Both the position numbers and the translations under genes were made by a program. A stretch of 64,000 nt of DNA, from NCBI RefSeq assembly GCF_023715145.1, contig NZ_JAMBNP010000003.1, forward strand, positions 1 to 64,000, read 5' to 3'. The DNA is from Paenibacillus glycanilyticus. GTDB lineage: Bacteria; Bacillota; Bacilli; Paenibacillales; Paenibacillaceae. Numbering within the stretch: the first letter of the stretch is position 1; each line of letters starts with the position of its first letter. This document shows positions 21,474 to 29,347 of the stretch, piece by piece. The notes under the pieces were generated by a model. It saw only the letters and a program-made list of their open reading frames with translations, had not been told where the DNA came from and ran no database searches.

Positions 21474-22631
21474 GTGGAGAAAATTATCTATTTGGATCAT
21501 GCTGCAACATCGTGGCCCAAACCGCCGGCCGTATTCGAAGCGATGCAGCATGCAATGCTGCATGAAGCGGCGAATCCGGGACGAGGCAGCCATCGAATGG
21601 CAGTGAAAGCTAGCCGTGTTTTGTTCGATACGAGAAAGCAATTAAGCAAGTTGTTTCGGATTAAAAATCCGAATGATATAGCATTTGCATCCAATACGAC
21701 GGCTGCGTTAAACATGGCGATTAAAGGCTGGGTAAAAAGCGGTGATCATGTCATCGCAACATCGGTTGAACATAATTCGGTGAGAAGGCCTTTAGAATAC
21801 TTGAAGCATGCGCTGGGTATTCAGGTTACGTATGTAGAAGCGGATGAAGCCGGCCGTATACAGGTAGATCAAATTGCGTCTGCGATAACGGCACAAACTT
21901 CCTTGATAATTGTTAACCATAGCTCTAATCTTCTCGGTACGATTGCACCAGTCGCTCAAATCGGCGAGTTAGCCAGAAGCAAAGGGATTAAGCTCCTTGT
22001 TGATGCGGCCCAGAGCGCAGGGATTCTGGACATCAACGTAGAGGCGATGGGGATAGATATGATGGCATTCCCGGGGCATAAAGGTCTGCTTGGTCCACAG
22101 GGCACAGGAGGTTTGTACATCCATCCTGACGTCGATCTTGTGCCTCAACTGCATGGAGGGACAGGAAGCCAATCTGAGGCTCCTGAGCAGCCGAGCGTAC
22201 GCCCTGACCGATATGAAGCTGGAACGCAAAATACACCCGGCCTGGCAGGGCTGAAGGCGGGTGTTGAATATGTCCTGCATGAGACGGTTCATAACATCCA
22301 TACTAAGGAATGGGCATTAACCCAGCGGATCATGGACGGGCTATTGTCAACGGATGGAATACGGGTGCTTGGACCAAAGCTTGGCGAAGAAAGAACGGGG
22401 ATCGTCGCATTTGTAGCGGAAGGAATCGACCCGTCCGAAATGTCCTTTATTCTAGATCAGCATTATCAAATAGCGGTCAGAGCAGGCTTCCACTGCACGC
22501 CTCTGGCCCATGCCTGTGCAGGGACGATCGCGACAGGCGCAGTACGAGCAAGCGTAGGTTGTTTTACAACGGAGCAAGAAGCGGATGCCCTTGTTGCAGC
22601 AGTGAAAGAAATACGGAAGCAATATTCTTAG
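21474..22631 (+). CDS. cysteine desulfurase-like class V aminotransferase
   Basis: 385 aa from GTG 21474 behind AAAGGAGG. It is a PLP enzyme of the class V (NifS/SufS/Csd) fold: YLDHAATSWPKP at the start, DAAQSAG before the cofactor, and FPGHKGLLGPQGTGG with the PLP lysine near residue 200. The presumed catalytic cysteine is in GFHCTPLAHACAG near 340. Members release sulfur from cysteine (or selenium from selenocysteine) as an enzyme persulfide. No suf or isc genes adjoin; a DUF3343 putative Se/S carrier lies 1.2 kb downstream. The physiological acceptor is unknown. Confidence 0.85.
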   Translation: MEKIIYLDHAATSWPKPPAVFEAMQHAMLHEAANPGRGSHRMAVKASRVLFDTRKQLSKLFRIKNPNDIAFASNTTAALNMAIKGWVKSGDHVIATSVEHNSVRRPLEYLKHALGIQVTYVEADEAGRIQVDQIASAITAQTSLIIVNHSSNLLGTIAPVAQIGELARSKGIKLLVDAAQSAGILDINVEAMGIDMMAFPGHKGLLGPQGTGGLYIHPDVDLVPQLHGGTGSQSEAPEQPSVRPDRYEAGTQNTPGLAGLKAGVEYVLHETVHNIHTKEWALTQRIMDGLLSTDGIRVLGPKLGEERTGIVAFVAEGIDPSEMSFILDQHYQIAVRAGFHCTPLAHACAGTIATGAVRASVGCFTTEQEADALVAAVKEIRKQYS

Positions 22632-22660
22632 CATAATTTTCTGGGGGCGGAAGTTCGAAA

Positions 22661-23143
22661 ATGGATGAGTGGACGAATAACCCGATGAATGGGGTTACGG
22701 TTGTACTGGTATTGTTGGTCATCGTGTTATTAATCAGAATTTCAATTGTTGGCAGAAGACTGAAGAAGCTTAGAAAGCAGTATGTGGAAGTGATGGGCAA
22801 CACCGGCATCACAAATCTGGAAGAGGTCATTATTGATCTGAAGCAGTCGATAACGGCACAAGAGCTGCAAAGCGAAAAGCTGCAGAAACAGATGGAACAG
22901 ATGAAGGAAGTGCAGCAGCAGGAAAAAGGACGTGTTGGTGTTCTGCGTTATAATGCATTCGCTGATCAGGGGAGTGATCTAAGCTTCTCAATAGCGGTAG
23001 TGAATGCATCGCAGGATGGAGTGGTGATCTCAGGGCTGCACAGCCGGGAGAATACTTATGTCTACGCCAAGCCGGTAAGCAAAGGCGAATCCAACTATAC
23101 GCTTACTCCAGAAGAGCGGAAGGCGATTGCCGAAGCCAAATAG
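22661..23143 (+). CDS. DUF4446 membrane protein
   Basis: 160 aa. One N-terminal membrane span (VTVVLVLLVIVLLIRISI) is followed by a coiled-coil (about 35-95, rich in Lys/Glu/Gln) and a C-terminal globular part with GVLRYNAFADQGSDLSFSIAVV, the hallmark of DUF4446. Its function is not known. It is common in spore-forming Firmicutes near the origin. It starts 29 bases after the cysteine desulfurase, so it is probably in the same operon, and its end nearly abuts the 3' end of yyaC. Confidence 0.85.
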   Translation: MDEWTNNPMNGVTVVLVLLVIVLLIRISIVGRRLKKLRKQYVEVMGNTGITNLEEVIIDLKQSITAQELQSEKLQKQMEQMKEVQQQEKGRVGVLRYNAFADQGSDLSFSIAVVNASQDGVVISGLHSRENTYVYAKPVSKGESNYTLTPEERKAIAEAK

Positions 23144-23144
23144 A

Positions 23145-23762
23145 TTAATTGGAATTAGGATGTTCCAGGGCGGCTGCCTGTTCTCTGGAACGGGCAGATA
23201 CATGGATGCTGTTCATGATGGAGGAGAATACGCTGGAAGCAATAATGTCGGCCATCTTCATAACCAGGTGCAGGCGGGTGTTCTGAAGGACGAAATATTC
23301 CATAAAGCCGCCTACGTTTACGATACCGGTAATATGGATGTCTCCAACGGGAGGGAGCTCCTTATTCACTCCTGCACCGGGTCTTACGGGACCTGCGCCA
23401 ACTTGGATGGAGCCGATGCTAGCCACTTGTCCAAGGCAGGCGTCAATGCCGATGACAAAGGGCTTATGATAAGTGCAATTAATCTGATGAAGCGTATCTT
23501 CGAGGTTCATGGCATGAACGGGTTCTTCCAGCGTGCCGTACAAGGAGAAGTGGGGGCTCTGGTATTTGGAGAGTGTCGTGCCGATCAATGGACCAAGGGA
23601 ATCGCCGGTTGAACGGTCGGTTCCAACGCAGACAATGACAATTGGCCGTCCTGCAGACAACTCGTCAATCATAAGAGAAAGCCGGCTGACGATTTGACCA
23701 ACTGCATTTGCTTCCGTGTATGGAACCTTTAACGGTACATCCTTCATAAAGGATAGTTTCAT
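23145..23762 (-). CDS. yyaC: spore protease YyaC (DUF1256)
   Basis: 205 aa, ATG with GGAGGGG upstream. The DUF1256 core is seen in PIVIVCVGTDRSTGDSLGPLIGT and GIDACLG, which resemble the germination protease (GPR) fold. B. subtilis yyaC lies in the same neighbourhood of the origin and is expressed during sporulation. It runs against its neighbours and converges with the DUF4446 gene with one base between stops. The substrate is unknown. Confidence 0.88.
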   Translation of the reverse strand: MKLSFMKDVPLKVPYTEANAVGQIVSRLSLMIDELSAGRPIVIVCVGTDRSTGDSLGPLIGTTLSKYQSPHFSLYGTLEEPVHAMNLEDTLHQINCTYHKPFVIGIDACLGQVASIGSIQVGAGPVRPGAGVNKELPPVGDIHITGIVNVGGFMEYFVLQNTRLHLVMKMADIIASSVFSSIMNSIHVSARSREQAAALEHPNSN

Positions 23763-23876
23763 AGAATCCCCTCCGTAAATGCCAATATGATACTAGTATA
23801 TGGATAGGACAACCATTTTATACGTCGCGAGGCCAATAGTTTCGCTCAATGAGGTGAGGGAGAGGAGGATTTCGCG

Positions 23877-24116
23877 ATGTTAATCGCCTTTGACTCAACG
23901 CAGCAGGCGCTGCGGGCAGAGATGCTGTTGGAATATGCAGAGGTGGAAATCGATATATGCCCAACCCCGAAGGAGATCACGGCGGGCTGTGCGCTATCGA
24001 TTCATTTTCCGGAAGAAGACCTGGGGACGGTAAAGCATGTTATCGACACGGAAAACGTGGAAATCAGAGGAATTTTCAAACCGATCGAGGTCGGGTACGA
24101 ACAAGTGAACCTGTAA
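23877..24116 (+). CDS. DUF3343 protein, putative Se/S carrier
   Basis: 79 aa with GAGAGGAGG upstream of the ATG. Small alpha/beta protein with one cysteine pair region, DICPTPKEITAGCALSI, in the middle; the family is named for putative sulfur or selenium carriers. It lies near a cysteine desulfurase, which is the natural source of such sulfur. The link is inference. It starts the block DUF3343-MscS-DUF951. Confidence 0.8.
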   Translation: MLIAFDSTQQALRAEMLLEYAEVEIDICPTPKEITAGCALSIHFPEEDLGTVKHVIDTENVEIRGIFKPIEVGYEQVNL

Positions 24117-24140
24117 GTGGAATAAGGATGGTGCGATGGA

Positions 24141-25016
24141 ATGCATATTCAAGCCTACTATAAAAATTTCGCAGCATGGATTACAAACCAGACGACGTGG
24201 GAAGGTTTTGGAGAATCAGTCTTGCGCATTGCGCTCATTATTATCATTGGACAGGTTGTCATATGGATAACCAGCAAAACCATTGACCGTGTCGTTATTA
24301 ATCAAACCTCTAATCGGCTTGTTCTTCAGACCAGAAGAATGACAACGGTAGGCAAGCTGGTCAAAAACATTATTTCCTACGCCGGCTATTTCATTATCGG
24401 CATGCTGGTGCTGAGTGAATTTGGCGTTCAGCTTGCGCCATTGCTTGCCGGGGCGGGGGTAATCGGACTAGCAATCGGATTTGGTGCTCAAAGTCTAGTA
24501 AAAGACATCATTACGGGCTTCTTTATTATATTTGAGGATCAGTTTGCGGTAGGTGATGTCATACAGACGGGGACCTTTAAAGGAACGGTCGAAGTAATCG
24601 GTCTTCGGGCAACCCGGATCCACAGCTGGACGGGAGAGGTTCATATTATCCCGAACGGCATGATCAATGAGGTCACGAACTTTTCGATGCACAACTCCGT
24701 TGCTTTCATTGATGTATCGATTGGCTATGAAGAGGATGCCGAGCGCGCGATTACATTAATTCGCAAGGAGCTGGAAAAATTCGAGGATGACAACCTGGTT
24801 AATCGCCCGGAGGTGCTGGGCATCCAGACCATCGCTTCAACCGAATTGAAGGTGCGCGTGACGGCTGAATGTCTGCCCAATACGAATGCAATAGTAGCAA
24901 GATCGCTTAATGCATATATCAAAAAAGTGATGGATGGTCACGGAATTGACATTCCGTATCCGAGAATGGTAACGTATCATCGCAATGAAAGGAGCGGCGA
25001 TCCGAATGGAGCGTAA
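24141..25016 (+). CDS. small-conductance mechanosensitive channel (MscS family)
   Basis: 291 aa. Three membrane spans fill the first 130 residues; the pore helix reads PLLAGAGVIGLAIGFGAQSLVKDIITGFFI, the MscS TM3 signature. The beta domain (FEDQFAVGDVIQTG, VHIIPNG) follows, then a cytoplasmic alpha/beta domain. It opens on membrane tension to release solutes on osmotic downshock. It is close to B. subtilis YkuT/YhdY in kind, though I cannot say which. It overlaps the DUF951 gene by 11 bases. Confidence 0.92.
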   Translation: MHIQAYYKNFAAWITNQTTWEGFGESVLRIALIIIIGQVVIWITSKTIDRVVINQTSNRLVLQTRRMTTVGKLVKNIISYAGYFIIGMLVLSEFGVQLAPLLAGAGVIGLAIGFGAQSLVKDIITGFFIIFEDQFAVGDVIQTGTFKGTVEVIGLRATRIHSWTGEVHIIPNGMINEVTNFSMHNSVAFIDVSIGYEEDAERAITLIRKELEKFEDDNLVNRPEVLGIQTIASTELKVRVTAECLPNTNAIVARSLNAYIKKVMDGHGIDIPYPRMVTYHRNERSGDPNGA

Positions 25017-25224
25017 ACAGTTCGAATTGGGCGATATCGTTCAAATGAAGAAGCAGCATCCCTGCGGCTCCAATGAGATGGAGATTATCCGGATGGGGAT
25101 GGATATCCGTATCAAATGTGTGGGCTGCAAGCACAGCGTTCTGATTCCGAGAGCAAAGTTTGAGAAAAACATGAAGAAAGTACTGCGCTCCGCTGCTGAT
25201 TCCGGGCAAAGCGAAAAGGCTTAA
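25006..25224 (+). CDS. DUF951 protein
   Basis: 72 aa from ATG 25006, with GAAAGGAGC upstream; the start lies inside the end of the mscS gene. It has the DUF951 pattern FELGDIVQMKKQHPCGSNEMEIIRMGMDIRIKC, with cysteines in HPCGS and KCVGCKH that may hold a metal. Function is unknown. Its partnership with mscS is frequent in Firmicutes. Confidence 0.87.
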   Translation: MERKQFELGDIVQMKKQHPCGSNEMEIIRMGMDIRIKCVGCKHSVLIPRAKFEKNMKKVLRSAADSGQSEKA

Positions 25225-25242
25225 AAAAAAATTAAAAAACTG

Positions 25243-25271
25243 TTGCATTAGGACAAGGCCTGTGATAATAT
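25243..25271 (+). promoter_or_regulatory. tRNA-Ser promoter
   Basis: -35 TTGCAT (25243-25248), 17-base spacer, -10 TAATAT (25266-25271). The tRNA begins 20 bases after the -10. Confidence 0.65.
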
Positions 25272-25291
25272 AGTTTTTGCTTGACACAAAC

Positions 25292-25382
25292 GGAGAGGTA
25301 CCCAAGAGGCCCAAGGGGGCTGACTCGAAATCAGCTAGGCGTGTCAAAGCGTGCGTGGGTTCGAATCCCACCCTCTCCGCCA
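25292..25382 (+). tRNA. tRNA-Ser (anticodon CGA)
   Basis: 91 bases. Acceptor GGAGAGG pairs with CCTCTCC, discriminator G and encoded CCA. The anticodon arm is GCTGA-CTCGAAA-TCAGC, giving CGA (25326-25328), which reads UCG. The long variable arm (TAGGCGTGTCAAAGCGTGC region) is typical of class II serine tRNAs, and GGTTCGAATCC is the T arm. Confidence 0.96.
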
Positions 25383-25421
25383 TCTCTAGTAAATAACGCT
25401 TAGGCGGTTACATAAGAACAA

Positions 25422-25453
25422 AGCTCCTACGGACTAACGTAGGAGCTTTTTTT
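25422..25453 (+). terminator. tRNA-Ser terminator
   Basis: AGCTCCTACG/CGTAGGAGCT stem with a 6-base loop and a run of seven Ts. Confidence 0.85.
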
Positions 25454-25478
25454 ATCTCCCGAAAAGCAGGTGAATCGA

Positions 25479-26813
25479 ATGAATCGGTATGAGATTACGA
25501 TTATCGGAGCAGGTGTCAGCGGGATTTTCGCCGCACATGAATTAGCCGCGAGCGGGAAGAGCGTCATCATGCTCGATAAGGGCAAGAAGCTCAATGAACG
25601 AAGCGACAGCTATATAGGCTTTGGCGGGCTTGGCATGTCGGAGGGCAAATATAACTACACGAACGATTTCGGCGGAGAGCTGGAACGGAAAACCGGTTAT
25701 GACGCTGCGCTGCAGCTTATGGACGATGTCGATGCGATCTTGTGCAGATATGGCGGAAGCGAAGCGGGGATGTATCATACTTATGATCCGGAGCTGTCAG
25801 CCAAGGCGCAGGAAGCCGGATTTGGCGTGCTGACGACCCGAACCCGGCATTTGGGAACCCGATTGTCCAAAGCCGTCCTGCAGAAGATGTACGACTATTT
25901 AGAAACTTGCATGACGATGAAATTCGAAGCAGAACCTGAACGAATAGAAAAGACGGATAACGGCAGATTCGAGATAGAGCTTCCTGATGGAACGGTTATT
26001 GATACGAACCGGATTATTATCGCAACCGGCAGAAGCGGGAACGAATGGTTTAGCAGGCAATGCGACGAGCTTGGGATTGGAAGAGGCGAAGCGAGAGTAG
26101 ATCTGGGCCTCCGGGTTGAGATGAGGGGCAATCAGCTGAATTCGATATTAAAGAATGCCTTCGAGACCAAGCTTAGTTTTGCAGGCAAGGGTTATACCGC
26201 TACGACCTATTGCATGAATCCGCGCGGCAGGGTAGTGCTGAAGCTCCAGGAAGGTCTTGCGATGCCGGACGGGCAAAATTACCGGGAGAAGGAAGAGGGG
26301 AGCTCAAACCTAAACTTTACCTTATTTGTTCCAAACCGTTTTCCAACGCTGGAGGAGGCGGATGCCTACTTCCGGGATATTGTTAGCCGGATCAATCGGA
26401 ATCGGAATAGAATCGCTGCACAAAGGCTAGGTTCTCTTCGTCAAGGAATGAAGGAGGAAACCGGCAGCGAAGAAAGCGGTTCACGAATGAGAAGCGTTCT
26501 GCCGACGCTGGAGGCCGAATTTACTGATCTGAGGGAAGAAGTACCGGAACGTTACCTGGAGGCAACCTTGGCCTTTCTGGAGGCGCTGGAAAAGCTCCTG
26601 GGGGAATCCATTGATGAGGATACCATTGTCTATGCCATTGACGGGAAGCTGTATTCTCCGGCTATTGAGACAAGCCAGGAATTCGAGACGAAAGTAAGCG
26701 GTTTGTTTGTTATTGGCGATTGCTCGGGCACTACCCATTCTTTATCGCAGGCAGCAGCAAGCGGAGTCTATGTCGGAAGGCTGTTAGCCGGCCATCTATT
26801 AGCAGGCAATTAA
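25479..26813 (+). CDS. FAD-dependent oxidoreductase (COG2509-like)
   Basis: 444 aa from ATG 25479; a GTG at 25470 sits within the ribosome-binding site AGCAGGTGA. The N-terminal dinucleotide motif is IIGAGVSGIFAAHELA, followed by a BaiN/COG2509-type middle part with IIIATGRSGNEW and a final FAD contact GLFVIGDCSGTTHSLSQAAASG. The family of uncharacterised FAD dehydrogenases fits; no substrate can be inferred. It stands alone between tRNA-Ser and a hairpin. Confidence 0.8.
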   Translation: MNRYEITIIGAGVSGIFAAHELAASGKSVIMLDKGKKLNERSDSYIGFGGLGMSEGKYNYTNDFGGELERKTGYDAALQLMDDVDAILCRYGGSEAGMYHTYDPELSAKAQEAGFGVLTTRTRHLGTRLSKAVLQKMYDYLETCMTMKFEAEPERIEKTDNGRFEIELPDGTVIDTNRIIIATGRSGNEWFSRQCDELGIGRGEARVDLGLRVEMRGNQLNSILKNAFETKLSFAGKGYTATTYCMNPRGRVVLKLQEGLAMPDGQNYREKEEGSSNLNFTLFVPNRFPTLEEADAYFRDIVSRINRNRNRIAAQRLGSLRQGMKEETGSEESGSRMRSVLPTLEAEFTDLREEVPERYLEATLAFLEALEKLLGESIDEDTIVYAIDGKLYSPAIETSQEFETKVSGLFVIGDCSGTTHSLSQAAASGVYVGRLLAGHLLAGN

Positions 26814-26814
26814 A

Positions 26815-26838
26815 AGAGGGACTCTTGCGAGTCCCTCT
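26815..26838 (+). terminator. hairpin after the FAD oxidoreductase gene
   Basis: AGAGGGACTC-TTGC-GAGTCCCTCT, a perfect 10-base stem starting at the stop codon, without a T tract. Probably a terminator or 3'-protecting hairpin. From here to 27133 I see nothing else supportable. Confidence 0.5.
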
Positions 26839-27133
26839 TCCGACGGTGTTGTAAGTTTCGATGAATTTTACAGGGTCATACGACAGAAAACCAGGTGCAA
26901 TCCTCACAGATCGGTACACAATTCCACTAAGGCTTCATCGCTTATCCGATCGTGACTGCTATTGTGTTACAGCAATGTGTATTTAGCACAACGCCTCGCT
27001 TCTTAAGTGATGAGTTGTTAAATTCTCTAGTAGTCCTTGCCCCTATTCAGGTCCAATGGAACCACACCTCTCTTCACCGTCGATAATTATGATGTCCGAG
27101 ATCTGAAAGTCTTATTCAGAGCGGAGAAAAAAA

Positions 27134-27319
27134 TTAGTTATGCCCCATTCGCTTCCATTTGCGTTCATGGTTTGATGTATCGGGAAATCTTTGTCCGCGC
27201 TTCAGCTCCACCTTTTGGGGATTGTTAACGCCCATATGGTAGGAGTTAACGCCTGTCTCAATATAGGTGCCGTCGTTTGGCGCATGGTCGCCGGGGGAAA
27301 ACAAAGTCCATTCACCCAT
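27134..27319 (-). CDS. YjzC-like small protein
   Basis: 61 aa with the strong ribosome-binding site AAGGAGGTGAG. The pattern FSPGDHAPNDGTYIETG, then KVELKRGQRFPDTSNHERKW, matches the YjzC family of small, Lys/His-rich proteins in Bacillales. Function is unknown. It runs opposite to its neighbours in an otherwise empty 690-base gap, head-to-head with rpsF. Confidence 0.8.
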   Translation of the reverse strand: MGEWTLFSPGDHAPNDGTYIETGVNSYHMGVNNPQKVELKRGQRFPDTSNHERKWKRMGHN

Positions 27320-27403
27320 ACTTGCTCACCTCCTTGTCCGATTATTAGTATTGACCGGAGAGGGCGGGTACATGAAAGGCAGAAATCGGGAGGGATAGAT
27401 GAC

Positions 27404-27432
27404 TTGTCAATGGATAGGCGTTTTGCTATACT
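27404..27432 (+). promoter_or_regulatory. rpsF promoter
   Basis: -35 TTGTCA (27404-27409), 17-base spacer, -10 TATACT (27427-27432). Transcription would begin near 27439, about 65 bases before rpsF. Confidence 0.75.
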
Positions 27433-27455
27433 GTGTAGATGCGAGTAATAATCTC

Positions 27456-27500
27456 GCTCCTTGCCCTCTCGGGGGCCGCTTAGTCCAAAAGGAGGTGAAA
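27456..27500 (+). promoter_or_regulatory. putative S6/S18-type rpsF leader
   Basis: CTCCTT (27457-27462) pairs with AAGGAG (27489-27494), the rpsF ribosome-binding site. An inner stem GCCC/GGGC lies between, and a CCG trinucleotide (27476-27478) is in the bulge region. Known rpsF leaders use a similar fold with a CCG bound by S6-S18 for autoregulation. Assignment rests on pairing and position only. Confidence 0.5.
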
Positions 27501-27504
27501 CACA

Positions 27505-27789
27505 ATGCGCAAATATGAAGTGATGTACATCATTCGTCCGGACGTTGAACAAGAAAACGTTCAAGCCATCGTCGACAAATTCAGTGGCATCATTAACAAT
27601 GGCGGGGAAGTCACGAAGCAAGATGTGATCGGTAAACGCCGTCTTGCGTATGAGATCAATAAGATTCGTGATGGTTACTACGTTCTGGTTCATTTCAACG
27701 CGAACAACGAAGTTGTTAATGAGCTTGACCGCATCATGAAAATTACGGATGAAGTTATCCGTTTCTTGATCGTCAGAGACGTTGCTTAA
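27505..27789 (+). CDS. rpsF: 30S ribosomal protein S6
   Basis: 94 aa, the standard length. Start MRKYEVMYIIRPDVE and the end IVRDVA are typical. The ribosome-binding site AAGGAGGTG is strong but may be masked by the leader. S6 pairs with S18 in the platform of the small subunit. First gene of rpsF-ssb-rpsR. Confidence 0.97.
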   Translation: MRKYEVMYIIRPDVEQENVQAIVDKFSGIINNGGEVTKQDVIGKRRLAYEINKIRDGYYVLVHFNANNEVVNELDRIMKITDEVIRFLIVRDVA

Positions 27790-27825
27790 TCCACGCTAGA
27801 TGTTCGATTGGGAGGTCCAGAGGCG

Positions 27826-28356
27826 ATGTTGAATCGTGTAATACTGATTGGCAGATTAACAAGAGACCCCGAATTGCGTTATACACCTGCGGGTGTAGCA
27901 GTTACGCAATTTACGATAGCAGTAGACCGGCCGTTTACGAGCGGCCAGGGCGAGCGCGAAGCGGATTTTATTCCGGTCGTAACTTGGCGGCAGTTGGCTG
28001 AGACATGCGCTAATTACTTGCGTAAAGGTCGCTTAACCGCGGTAGAAGGGCGCATTCAGGTGCGTAACTACGAGAACAACGAAGGTAAACGCGTCTATGT
28101 GACGGAAGTTATTGCCGATAACGTTCGCTTCTTGGAATCTAACCGTGAAGGCGGTGCTCCGCAAGAAAGTGGCGGTTATGCCGGAGGCAACAACAGCGGC
28201 GGAGGATCTTTTGGCGGCGGTGGCGGTAACGCTCCTTATGGCGGCGGTAACGGCGGCGGCGGAAAGCCTAGTACTCCACGCAACAACAACAGCCGTGATC
28301 CGTTCTCGGATGACGGTCGACCGATCGATATATCAGAAGATGACTTGCCATTTTAA
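27826..28356 (+). CDS. ssb: single-stranded DNA-binding protein
   Basis: 176 aa from ATG 27826 with GGGAGGT upstream. The OB fold occupies residues 1-110 ([24 protein letters not shown]). A long Gly/Asn-rich linker follows (about 115-160). The acidic tip DISEDDLPF is the partner-binding tail that recruits replication and repair proteins. Lies 36 bases after rpsF and just before rpsR. Confidence 0.98.
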   Translation: MLNRVILIGRLTRDPELRYTPAGVAVTQFTIAVDRPFTSGQGEREADFIPVVTWRQLAETCANYLRKGRLTAVEGRIQVRNYENNEGKRVYVTEVIADNVRFLESNREGGAPQESGGYAGGNNSGGGSFGGGGGNAPYGGGNGGGGKPSTPRNNNSRDPFSDDGRPIDISEDDLPF

Positions 28357-28374
28357 TTGAAAGGATGGGTTCGA

Positions 28375-28659
28375 ATGAGCTTCAAGCAAAGAGAAGGCGG
28401 AGACGGAGAGCGTCCAGAACGCAAATTCGGCGGCCGCAAAGGCGGACGCAACAAACGCCGTAAAGTATGTTTCTTCACTGTGAACAAGATCACTCACATT
28501 GACTATAAAGATACTGACCTGCTCAAAAAGTTCATCAGCGAGCGCGGCAAAATCTTGCCACGTCGTGTGACTGGAACTAGCGCGAAATACCAACGTCTGC
28601 TGACGGTTGCTATCAAGCGTGCTCGTACTGTAGCTTTGCTGCCGTACACTACGGAGTAG
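28375..28659 (+). CDS. rpsR: 30S ribosomal protein S18
   Basis: 94 aa from ATG 28375 with GAAAGGA upstream. An unusually long basic, Gly/Arg-rich N-terminal extension (first ~28 residues) precedes the S18 core with [17 protein letters not shown] and [24 protein letters not shown]. The VCFF cysteine is present but a second zinc-type pair is not. Forms a heterodimer with S6. Confidence 0.97.
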   Translation: MSFKQREGGDGERPERKFGGRKGGRNKRRKVCFFTVNKITHIDYKDTDLLKKFISERGKILPRRVTGTSAKYQRLLTVAIKRARTVALLPYTTE

Positions 28660-28671
28660 TCATTAGGAAAA

Positions 28672-28701
28672 AGCCTGTCGGGAAACCGATGGGCTTTTTT
28701 T
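28672..28701 (+). terminator. rpsR terminator
   Basis: AGCCTGTCGG-GAAA-CCGATGGGCT (two G-U pairs) with a GNRA-type loop and six or more Ts. Ends the rpsF-ssb-rpsR operon. Confidence 0.85.
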
Positions 28702-28731
28702 ATTTTTACCTGCCAGTTCAAAAAATAGGAA

Positions 28732-28760
28732 TTGATCATTTGGCGGAAGAGGAATACAAT
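28732..28760 (+). promoter_or_regulatory. promoter of DUF1641-ndh
   Basis: -35 TTGATC (28732-28737), 17-base spacer, -10 TACAAT (28755-28760). A start near 28767 would place the Rex-like site at about +40. Confidence 0.55.
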
Positions 28761-28806
28761 AAGATATAGTTCGTGCATTTAAGTCGGCGATGATGTTAGA
28801 TCTTCA

Positions 28807-28824
28807 TTGTGAATAATTTCACTT
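28807..28824 (+). promoter_or_regulatory. Rex-like operator
   Basis: TTGTGAA-TAAT-TTCACTT resembles the Rex consensus TTGTGAA-N4-TTCACAA, with two changes at the end. In B. subtilis the equivalent yjlC-ndh operon is under the NADH-sensing repressor Rex. The link is therefore supported by both sequence and gene content. Confidence 0.6.
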
Positions 28825-28901
28825 TAATGACAGTTGTGGAATATCGGCTTATGCAAGTAAATCAATTGATCGATTACAGATGGAAAGAGGGATGCATTCG
28901 T

Positions 28902-29324
28902 ATGTCTGAAACCGTAACGAAATTACCTGAAGAATCCGGCTCTGTACGAGAACTGGACGTGCTTGAGCAATTGCTGAAACCGGAAATTCAGCAATCGCTG
29001 ACACAATTGGTGGAGCAGCTGCCTAAACTGGCAGAATTGGTGACTCTGCTTACTAAAGCTTATGATGTAGCTACGACTGTAGCTAACGACAAGGTTCTTG
29101 TGAGCGACATGGTTCATGGCTTTGGCGAATTCGTTAAACCAATCGTTGACACAACTAAAGGCATCGCTAACGCAGCTGTTGAAGCTGGCGACCGCGCACA
29201 AGCCGACACGTCGACAATTGGTCTCTTTGGCATTCTGAAAATGCTGAAGGATCCGCAAGTTCAATCAACGCTTCGTTTTGCCCAATCGTTCCTGAACGTA
29301 TTGGCTGAGCGTAAAAACGGTTAA
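28902..29324 (+). CDS. DUF1641 protein (YjlC-like)
   Basis: 140 aa from ATG 28902 with AGAGGGATG upstream. The DUF1641 core appears in LGLFGILKMLKDPQVQ-type C-terminal sequence (STIGLFGILKMLKDP) after a long helical region of leucine-rich repeats. No membrane span. It directly precedes the type II NADH dehydrogenase, as yjlC precedes ndh in B. subtilis, and probably helps that enzyme in an unknown way. Confidence 0.85.
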   Translation: MSETVTKLPEESGSVRELDVLEQLLKPEIQQSLTQLVEQLPKLAELVTLLTKAYDVATTVANDKVLVSDMVHGFGEFVKPIVDTTKGIANAAVEAGDRAQADTSTIGLFGILKMLKDPQVQSTLRFAQSFLNVLAERKNG

Positions 29325-29347
29325 TCATACAAGAGCGGAGGGTAAAC

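Noticed and set aside
23127-23612. 161-codon plus frame opposite yyaC
   Set aside because: Shadow of yyaC; the yyaC frame has the family motifs and a good ribosome-binding site.
27037-27228. 63-codon plus frame in the gap before rpsF
   Set aside because: No ribosome-binding site and it overlaps the better-supported YjzC-like gene on the other strand.
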